A DNA stretch of 12,685 nt from Candidatus Sulfopaludibacter sp. SbA3 (GTDB taxonomy: Bacteria; Acidobacteriota; Terriglobia; Bryobacterales; Bryobacteraceae). Below are positions 8,090 through 12,685 of the stretch, one piece after another. The first letter of the stretch is position 1. Each line of letters opens with the position of its first letter. The notes under the pieces are model-generated. The model was not told the origin of the DNA and ran no database searches. It saw only the letters and a list, made by a program, of their open reading frames with translations. The stretch covers positions 1,483-14,167 of the forward strand of contig OKRF01000519.1 of assembly GCA_900290315.1 (NCBI GenBank), written 5' to 3'. A program made the translations under genes and the position numbers.

Positions 8090-8117
8090 GACAGACGATC
8101 GTTTTTCGTCGTCTGTC
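8090..8117 (-). promoter_or_regulatory. 9-bp hairpin or operator between sigma factor and kinase genes
   Basis: GACAGACGA (8090-8098) and TCGTCTGTC (8109-8117) form a perfect inverted repeat around ten bases, 25 bases upstream of the kinase start codon. There is no T-run after it on the minus strand, so it is not a typical terminator. It could be a protein-binding site, an mRNA processing or stability element, or a structure that adjusts kinase translation relative to the sigma factor. Its role is unknown. Confidence 0.5.
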
Positions 8118-8230
8118 ATCTTCCAGACTATGCGGCCATTTTCGAGAGAGGCTCGAAATTCGCCGCGCTTCGCCGAACGCGTTGCTTCACTCTCAAAGTA
8201 ATGCGTAAACCGAGCGCACTTCTTGCTCCC

Positions 8231-8830
8231 TCATCGCGATTTCTTATCCGGCAGGGCAACGCCAGCGCGATCCAATTCCCGCCGCAGCCAAGCTTTGGCG
8301 ATCCGCAGTTGGCTGCGCACCGCCGGAACAGACATCCCTAGCACTTCCGCCGATTCCTCTGCCGTCAAGCCCCCAAAGAACCGCATCTCCACCAGACGCG
8401 CCTTGCCTGGATCCTCCCGCTCCAACTCCCGCAGCGCCTCATCCACCGCCACAATCGCGGGTGAGTCAGCCGGTATGTCCATGGCGTCCACAAGCGGCAA
8501 CTTTTTCCATTCGCCTCCCCGCTTGATCGCATCCCGGGTTCGTGCATGATCGATCAGGATCTGGCGCATCACACGCGACGCCACGGCCAGAAAATGCAAC
8601 CGGTTGCGGTAATCGGGATGATCCTGGCCGATCATTCGGGCGTATAGCTCATGCACCAACGCGGTCGGCGGCAGAGTGTGGCCGGGCCGCTCGCTCCGCA
8701 ACGAACCGCGCGCGATCTTTCGCAATTCGTCATAAAAAATCGGGATCAGGCCGTCGAGTGCAGCTTGGTCGCCATTCGCCAAGTTCTGCAGCAGCAACGT
8801 GATCGGCGCTCTTTCCGTCGGGCGGTCCAT
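8231..8830 (-). CDS. ECF-type RNA polymerase sigma factor (TIGR02999-like, kinase-associated)
   Basis: The product has 199 residues. Region 2 covers about residues 10-100, including LIPIFYDELRKIARGSLR and HFLAVASRVMRQILIDHAR, which bind core polymerase and the -10 element. Region 4 (about 128-188) carries the helix-turn-helix TAEESAEVLGMSVPAVRSQLRIAKAWLRREL for -35 recognition. The 'FLAVASRVMRQILIDHAR' text is characteristic of the TIGR02999 group, which is abundant in Acidobacteriota and Planctomycetota and often lies beside Ser/Thr kinases. No anti-sigma factor gene is adjacent. In the comparable ECF43 group, phosphorylation by the partner kinase activates the sigma factor. By analogy this protein may be controlled by the downstream kinase, but that is inference. 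The ATG at 8830 has GGGGA about ten bases upstream. TAAAAT (8850-8845) is a weak possible -10 box. Confidence 0.92.
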   Translation of the reverse strand: MDRPTERAPITLLLQNLANGDQAALDGLIPIFYDELRKIARGSLRSERPGHTLPPTALVHELYARMIGQDHPDYRNRLHFLAVASRVMRQILIDHARTRDAIKRGGEWKKLPLVDAMDIPADSPAIVAVDEALRELEREDPGKARLVEMRFFGGLTAEESAEVLGMSVPAVRSQLRIAKAWLRRELDRAGVALPDKKSR

Positions 8831-8958
8831 CGGCAGTCGTCCCCATTTTATCCGCTGTCCAGGAAACTTGCCTGCCCATCCGGACTGGCGGTCGAGCAGG
8901 ACAGACCCGGTCGCCTGTTGTGTTGGCTAAACCCTAGTCTGTGACTCCCGCGAAACCT

Positions 8959-8985
8959 GGTAACGCCGGCGGTCCTGCCGCCGGT
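8959..8985. repeat. Palindromic dispersed repeat, copy B
   Basis: Stem CCGGCGG (8966-8972) / CCGCCGG (8978-8984) with loop TCCTG, again preceded by GGTAACG. It matches copy A (450-476) at 24 of 27 positions. Position 14 changes A to G while its partner, position 20, changes T to C, so pairing is kept. It lies in the 270-base gap between the divergent sigma factor and acetyltransferase genes. Apart from this element and the -10 box near 9083, I see nothing else in that gap. Confidence 0.7.
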
Positions 8986-9082
8986 CAAACTCGCGATGCG
9001 CCCGAGTCACGCCCCGTTCAATCCGACGCAGTCGGCGGCGTTGCTGCCCCCGGCCCATCGCCCCCGTTTTTCGTCCCATCCA

Positions 9083-9088
9083 TATAAT
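9083..9088 (+). promoter_or_regulatory. -10 box for the GNAT-led operon, predicted leaderless
   Basis: A perfect TATAAT is followed by 12 bases and then the ATG at 9101. Transcription would start about 5-7 bases before the start codon. No Shine-Dalgarno site and no convincing -35 hexamer at 16-18 bases are visible. The layout closely matches the promoter of the DUF1592-family gene (TATAAT plus 11 bases plus ATG). Confidence 0.5.
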
Positions 9089-9100
9089 CAATAATCAACC

Positions 9101-9643
9101 ATGCCCCCATTGGTCTCCATTCGGCTGGCCACTCTCGAAGATACTCCTCTCCTGGTGACGCTGATCGCCGAATCGGTCATGAGGCTCCAGCCCGAGTACA
9201 CCCGCGAGCAGCGCCTCGCGGCACTCGGCTCTGTCTTCGGCGTGGACCGGCGCATGATCGCCGATGGCACCTACTTCGCCGCCACCGTCACTTCCACCAT
9301 CGTGGGCTGTGGTGGATGGAGCCGCCGCAAAACGCCCTTCGGCGGCGACCACTCGCCCGCCAAAGACGATGCCTTCCTCGACCCCGCATCGGACGCCGCC
9401 CGCATCCGCGCCTTCTTCATCCATCCCGCATGGACCCGCCGCGGCATCGGCAGCAAAATCCTGCTCACCTGCGAAGCCGCCGCGGCCGCCGCCGGCTTTA
9501 CCCGGGTCGAACTCACCTCCACCCTCGCCGGCGTCCCCCTCTACCGCATAAACGGCTTCGCCTCGCAGGAGGAATTCGGTGTGCCCCTTTCCAACGGCGA
9601 CAAGCTCCCCGTCATCCGCATGACCAAAACGCTCGTGCCGTAA
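9101..9643 (+). CDS. GNAT family N-acetyltransferase
   Basis: The product has 180 residues, a usual length for a single GNAT domain. The N-terminus ISIRLATLEDTPLLVTLI-like text forms the first strand and helix. The acetyl-CoA pyrophosphate loop is seen in FFIHPAWTRRGIGSKIL (about 105-121, RRGIGS core). This is followed by ELTSTLAGVPLYRINGF, typical of motif B. It transfers an acetyl group from acetyl-CoA to an amine; the substrate cannot be read from the sequence. An insertion rich in charged and small residues (about 76-98) separates the central strands. It is the first gene of the rightmost operon, with the sugar kinase gene 20 bases downstream. A leaderless mRNA is likely, given the TATAAT box 12 bases upstream. 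Confidence 0.88.
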   Translation: MPPLVSIRLATLEDTPLLVTLIAESVMRLQPEYTREQRLAALGSVFGVDRRMIADGTYFAATVTSTIVGCGGWSRRKTPFGGDHSPAKDDAFLDPASDAARIRAFFIHPAWTRRGIGSKILLTCEAAAAAAGFTRVELTSTLAGVPLYRINGFASQEEFGVPLSNGDKLPVIRMTKTLVP

Positions 9644-9663
9644 GCCGCTTACAATGTTTTTTC

Positions 9664-10641
9664 ATGTCCCAATTTGACATCGTAGGCGTTGGCCTGAACG
9701 CCACCGATACCCTGCTCATCGTTCCGCACTTCCCCGCCTATGCCGGGAAAGTCCCTTTTGAGGCCGAGATTGTCAGCCCCGGCGGCCAGGTGGCCAGCGC
9801 CATGGTGGCCTGCGCCCATCTCGGCCTGCGCGTGAAGTACATCGGCGCCATCGGCGACGATGAGCGCGGCCGCATCCAGATGGAAAGCCTCAGTGGCACC
9901 GGCATCAACCTGGACCACGTCCAGCTCCGCCGCGGCTGCGCCAATCAGTCCGCCTACATCATCATCGATCGTTCCACCGGCGAGCGCACGGTCCTCTGGC
10001 GCCGCGATGAGTGCCTCCGCATCGATCCCGGCCAGATCGCCGAAGAGCAGATCTCTTGCGCCCGCCTGCTCCATATCGATGGCCACGATACCCCCGCCGT
10101 CGCCCGCGCTGCCGCCATTGCGCGCCGTCACGGCATCCCCGTCACCCTGGACGTCGACACCATTTATCACGGCTTCGACCAGGTGCTCGCCAACGTAGAC
10201 TACCTGGTGGCCAGCTCGGAATTTCCTCCGGCGTGGACCGGCAATCGCGACCCGTTCCAGGCCCTCGAGACCATCCAGAACGAGTACGGCATGAAGGTGG
10301 CCGCCATGACCCTGGGAGCCCACGGTGCCCTGGCGCGCGTCGATGGTGAGTTCCTCTACGCCCCGGCCTACGTGGTGAACTGTGTCGATACCACTGGCGC
10401 CGGCGACGTGTTTCATGGGGCGTTCTGCTATGCTGTCTTGCAAGGCATGCCGATGGCCCAGGTTCTGGAATTCTCCAATGCGATGGCAGCGCTCAATTGC
10501 ACCGCGATGGGCGCTCGCGGCGGCATTCGCGGCCTGCAGGAAATCCGCCTCCTGATGGCTCGCGCCGAACGCCGCTCCCATCCGGAATTCACCGTGCGCG
10601 CGAATCCAACTGCCGCCGGCCCCGCTGCATCCAACATTTAA
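9664..10641 (+). CDS. PfkB/ribokinase family sugar or nucleoside kinase
   Basis: The product has 325 residues. The N-terminal substrate-binding part begins FDIVGVGLNATDTL and has the conserved di-glycine PGGQVASAMVACAHLG (40-54). The PfkB signature 2, DTTGAGD (242-248), holds the catalytic base Asp248 and the anion hole, followed by VFHGAF. The family phosphorylates sugars or nucleosides with ATP; the specific substrate cannot be assigned. The frame stays open far upstream, but ATG 9664 is the sensible start because it opens directly on the first strand and avoids overlap with the acetyltransferase. No Shine-Dalgarno is seen. TACAAT at 9650-9655 could be an internal -10 box giving a leaderless transcript, but it has no -35 partner. 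The stop TAA directly abuts the ATG of the rhomboid gene. Confidence 0.92.
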   Translation: MSQFDIVGVGLNATDTLLIVPHFPAYAGKVPFEAEIVSPGGQVASAMVACAHLGLRVKYIGAIGDDERGRIQMESLSGTGINLDHVQLRRGCANQSAYIIIDRSTGERTVLWRRDECLRIDPGQIAEEQISCARLLHIDGHDTPAVARAAAIARRHGIPVTLDVDTIYHGFDQVLANVDYLVASSEFPPAWTGNRDPFQALETIQNEYGMKVAAMTLGAHGALARVDGEFLYAPAYVVNCVDTTGAGDVFHGAFCYAVLQGMPMAQVLEFSNAMAALNCTAMGARGGIRGLQEIRLLMARAERRSHPEFTVRANPTAAGPAASNI

Positions 10642-11313
10642 ATGTTCCCCATTCGCGATACACAGCCGAGCTACTCCAAGCCTGTCGTCACGGTGCTGCT
10701 GATCGTGGTGAACATCCTCATTTTCCTGTTCGAGTACTCGCTCGATCCGTATACCCGCAACGCTTTCATCGACTCCTATGGCCTGGTGCCCGATCAGTTT
10801 CACATCTCCGCCATCTTCAGTTCCATGTTTCTGCACGCCGGGTGGCTCCACGTCCTGGGCAACATGTGGTTCCTCTGGATCTTTGGCGATAACATCGAAG
10901 ACATCCTGGGCCACGAAAAGTTTCTCCTGTTCTACCTGCTCTGCGGCGTGGCCGCGGCGCTCTCCCAGACTTTTCTCAATCCTTTTTCGCGCGTCCCCAT
11001 GGTGGGCGCCAGCGGAGCCATCGCCGGCGTGATGGGCGCCTACCTCATCAAGTTTCCCCGCGCCCAGATTCAGAGCCTGGTGACCCTGATATTCTTTTTC
11101 TTCCTGACCGAAATCCCTGCCTGGGTCATGCTGATCTACTGGTTCGTCATCCAGCTCTTCAGCGGCGTGGGCAGCATCGCCTCGCAGCAATATTCGCAAG
11201 GCGGAGGCACCGCGTTTTTCGCCCACGTGGGTGGCTTCCTCGCCGGCATCGTGCTCATCAAAGCCATGGGCACGCGCGAGCGCTATTACCGCCGCCGCGA
11301 TCTCTATTGGTAA
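10642..11313 (+). CDS. Rhomboid family intramembrane serine protease
   Basis: The 223-residue protein is predicted to have about six membrane helices. Helix 1 is at about 14-30. The HAGWLHVLGNMWFLWIFG block (65-82) supplies the conserved His/Asn residues of helix 2. GASG contains the nucleophile Ser124 (GASGAIAGVMGAYL), and HVGGFLAG contains the partner His195. This Ser-His dyad cleaves membrane-spanning substrates within the bilayer; no substrate is identifiable here. The C-terminus is short and basic (RERYYRRRDLYW), fitting a cytoplasmic tail. A long extra loop (SGVGSIASQQYSQGGGT) precedes the catalytic His helix, as in many soil-bacterial members. Its ATG follows the sugar kinase TAA with no gap, and its own TAA abuts the next ATG, so translation is probably coupled along the operon. 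Confidence 0.95.
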   Translation: MFPIRDTQPSYSKPVVTVLLIVVNILIFLFEYSLDPYTRNAFIDSYGLVPDQFHISAIFSSMFLHAGWLHVLGNMWFLWIFGDNIEDILGHEKFLLFYLLCGVAAALSQTFLNPFSRVPMVGASGAIAGVMGAYLIKFPRAQIQSLVTLIFFFFLTEIPAWVMLIYWFVIQLFSGVGSIASQQYSQGGGTAFFAHVGGFLAGIVLIKAMGTRERYYRRRDLYW

Positions 11314-11559
11314 ATGAAACCGCTCGTCACTCTCTACACGCGTGCCGGCTGCTGCCTGTGCGACCAGGCCAAGAGCGTGCTGGAGCAGGCCCGCACCCGC
11401 GCCGCTTTCGACTACCAGGAATGCGATATCGATCGCGACCCCGATCTGCTCCGCCGCTACAATGACGAAGTGCCCGTAATCGCCATCAACGGCGTGAAAG
11501 CATTCAAATACAAGGTGGATATGAAGGAATTTCTTAAGAAGCTGGCGGCCCGCGTATGA
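11314..11559 (+). CDS. Glutaredoxin-like thiol-disulfide protein (DUF836 type)
   Basis: This is a small protein of 81 residues with a complete thioredoxin fold. It has a beta strand (PLVTLYTR), the redox motif C-C-L-C at 13-16 (CxxC with an extra cysteine inside), a helix, the strand FDYQECDI, and the cis-proline segment VPVIAINGVKAF. The GCCLCDQA context is typical of the DUF836/glutaredoxin-like group. It probably reduces disulfides or mixed low-molecular-weight thiol disulfides in the cytoplasm. It lies just before a bacillithiol-type deacetylase gene and overlaps it by four bases (ATGA), so it could work with bacillithiol as a bacilliredoxin-like protein, but this is inference. The start ATG directly follows the rhomboid stop codon. 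Confidence 0.88.
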   Translation: MKPLVTLYTRAGCCLCDQAKSVLEQARTRAAFDYQECDIDRDPDLLRRYNDEVPVIAINGVKAFKYKVDMKEFLKKLAARV

Positions 11560-12263
11560 GCCTCGACGTTCTCGCCATCGCCGCCCATCCCGACGACGTG
11601 GAACAGACCTGCGGCGGCACTCTCATCCGCATGGCCGAAGCCGGCTATCGCTCCGGCGTGCTCGATCTGACCGCCGGCGACATGGGCACCCGTGGCACCC
11701 CCGAGCGCCGCGTCGAAGAATCCGAAATCGCCGGCAAAGAGATGCGCCTCTACTGGCGCGGCAATCTCCACATGCCCGACGCCCGCCTCGAAAACAACAT
11801 CGCCGCGCGCATGACCCTCGCCGTGAAGATCTAACTCAAGCCGCGCGTGGTGATCCTGCCCTACTGGCAGGCCCGCCACCCCGATCACTACCGCTGCTGC
11901 GAAATGGGCTTCGAAGCCTGCTTCCTCGCCGGCCTCAAGAAACTCGACGAATACACCGAGCCCCACCGTCCCCAGAAGATCCTCTACGCCAGCCTCTACG
12001 CCGACGTGAAGCCATCCTTCATCGTGGACATCAGCGCCCAGTTCGAGCGCCGCATGAATGCCCTCCTCAGCTACACCTCGCAATATGGAGCCACCGAAGA
12101 AGGCGCGGCCCTATTCCCCGACGAAGGCGAAATCCGCGGCCGCCTAGGCGCCATCGCCCGCTTCTACGGCAATCAAATCGGAGTCAAATACGGCGAACCC
12201 TTCGTAGTCAAGGAAGCCATCCAGATCGACGACATCGTGGCCATGCCGGTGCGCTCGATTTGA
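11556..12263 (+). pseudogene. bshB1: Bacillithiol biosynthesis deacetylase (LmbE/PIG-L family), interrupted by in-frame TAA
   Basis: The frame is continuous from ATG 11556 to TGA 12263 except for TAA at 11832-11834. Part one (92 residues) has AAHPDDVEQTCGG with the expected zinc ligands His11 and Asp14 and the catalytic Asp13, then DLTAGDMGTRGTPERR and YWRGNLHMPDARLEN. Part two resumes directly after the stop with LKPRVVILPYWQARHPDHY, carrying the third zinc ligand in HPDH. It ends VVKEAIQIDDIVAMPVRSI, the characteristic C-terminus of BshB1. The enzyme deacetylates GlcNAc-malate in bacillithiol synthesis. Family members usually read I-R-E/K-L-K-P-R here, so the TAA appears to replace one or two codons. 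Part two could restart at GTG 11847, but would lack the active-site half. Either the gene is inactive or the base calls are wrong. TAA is not a known recoding codon for an added amino acid in this context. Confidence 0.9.
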
Positions 12264-12572
12264 GGAGGCAAACGCTACGCCGCAAACCCGTGCCACCCTC
12301 GAAAATCGCCCCCAACTAAAGCCAACGCTGTTCACTTAACGGGGCACGTCGCACACCGACATCGGCGCTCCGCCATCTTTTTCCAGTTGACTAGACTGGG
12401 AATTCACGGGAGTAATGTCCTAGATGGCCGTTTGGGGGCCAGGACGAGGTCGGCTGGGGCAACGGGATCAAATCTGAGCTTTGTACGAGTAGGGGACATG
12501 ACCGGCCAATCTCTGCCCGATCCAGGGCGGTGGGGCGGCCAATCACTCAAGACGACCCAGGACAATTCTGCA
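12264..12572. other. Intergenic stretch without a recognisable gene
   Basis: No supported coding region is seen. A GAGGAGG sequence overlaps the end of the deacetylase gene (12262-12268) like a ribosome-binding site, but no start codon with a usable frame follows. The short open frames at 12387-12578 (+) and 12404-12622 (-) overlap each other and have no recognisable domain. A near-identical 12-base direct repeat (CGGCCAATCTCT at 12503, CGGCCAATCACT at 12536) is present, with no known meaning. Confidence 0.6.
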
Positions 12573-12662
12573 CAGTGAAGGCGGGGACTGCAAGCGGTTT
12601 TTGTGAGAACCAGGCCACCCAACCTCAGGAGCCCGCCGGACGGGCTTTGGGGGCCTTCACTG
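12573..12662. other. Possible structured element: long-range inverted repeat enclosing two hairpins
   Basis: CAGTGAAGGC (12573-12582) and GCCTTCACTG (12653-12662) are perfect 10-base inverted repeats 70 bases apart. Inside are a hairpin at 12596-12611 (GGTTTT/GAGAACC region, six pairs with one G-T) and a hairpin at 12630-12646 (AGCCCG/CGGGCT, loop CCGGA). CCCAA (12618-12622) can also pair with TTGGG (12647-12651). The whole could fold as a branched RNA or represent ends of a small mobile or repeated element. The class is unknown. Confidence 0.35.
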
Positions 12663-12685
12663 GTAACACAGCTCGAACGAAAAGA

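Noticed and set aside
9654..9662. ATG at 9654 as the start of the PfkB gene
   Set aside because: It is in a different frame from the PfkB coding sequence; ATG 9664 is the first in-frame start that opens at the conserved first strand.
9649..11226. A 525-residue minus-strand open frame opposite the PfkB and rhomboid genes
   Set aside because: The plus-strand genes have intact catalytic motifs and tight operon spacing. The antisense product is a compositionally biased shadow rich in Gly, Ala, His and Asp.
11832..11834. Recoding of the TAA in the deacetylase gene
   Set aside because: Known insertion of selenocysteine and pyrrolysine uses TGA and TAG. No recoding structure was identified, and one residue of the family consensus also seems missing at this point, which favours mutation or error.
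12262..12300. GAGGAGG after the deacetylase as the ribosome-binding site of a lost downstream gene
   Set aside because: No start codon at suitable distance opens a frame of any length, so it is probably chance overlap with the end of the deacetylase gene.
12387..12622. Opposing short open frames at the right end
   Set aside because: They overlap on opposite strands, have no domain match, and the plus-strand one depends on a TTG start without a ribosome-binding site.

Overview
The window looks like a piece of an Acidobacteriota chromosome, most likely of the Bryobacterales/'Solibacter' type. This assignment is inferred from gene content: a secreted DUF1587/1592/1588/1585 haem protein paired with a Tat-exported DUF1552 protein, a sigma factor next to a Hanks-type kinase with a TPR tail, a bacillithiol-type LmbE deacetylase, and GC-rich sequence. 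No rRNA, tRNA, CRISPR array, phage or recognisable insertion sequence is visible.

Layout, left to right. (1) Bases 3-392 (+) are the 3' end of a surface/fibre-like protein that stops early; its likely natural C-terminus is readable in another frame. (2) A convergent gap (393-540) holds a palindromic repeat and a terminator-like hairpin. (3) Bases 4888-541 (-) are a two-gene operon: a diheme-type DUF1592-family protein, then a DUF1552 protein one base downstream. It is driven by a clear TTGCGG-17-TATAAT promoter that leaves almost no 5' leader. (4) Bases 8830-5138 (-) hold an ECF-type sigma factor followed by a membrane Ser/Thr kinase with a large TPR region. The kinase gene is broken by a perfect 47-bp tandem duplication; removing one copy restores a single 959-residue protein. 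(5) A divergent gap (8831-9100) carries a second copy of the palindromic repeat and a TATAAT box 12 nt before the next ATG. (6) Bases 9101-12263 (+) are a tight five-gene operon: GNAT acetyltransferase, PfkB sugar kinase, rhomboid protease, glutaredoxin-like protein and BshB1-type deacetylase. The last is interrupted by an in-frame TAA. (7) Bases 12264-12685 have no convincing gene but end in a potentially structured inverted-repeat segment.

How the genes may work together. The DUF1592/DUF1552 pair probably acts in the cell envelope, with the haem protein exported by Sec and its partner by Tat. The sigma factor and kinase form a likely signalling unit in which the TPR region senses or scaffolds and the kinase controls the sigma factor. 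The last operon combines thiol redox functions (glutaredoxin-like protein and bacillithiol deacetylase) with a rhomboid protease and a sugar kinase; their joint role is unknown.

The most striking feature is that three genes appear damaged in different ways: a 47-bp duplication, a stop codon, and a truncated or frameshifted C-terminus. This could be genuine decay, reversible on/off switching in the case of the tandem repeat, or assembly error. The sequence alone cannot separate these.
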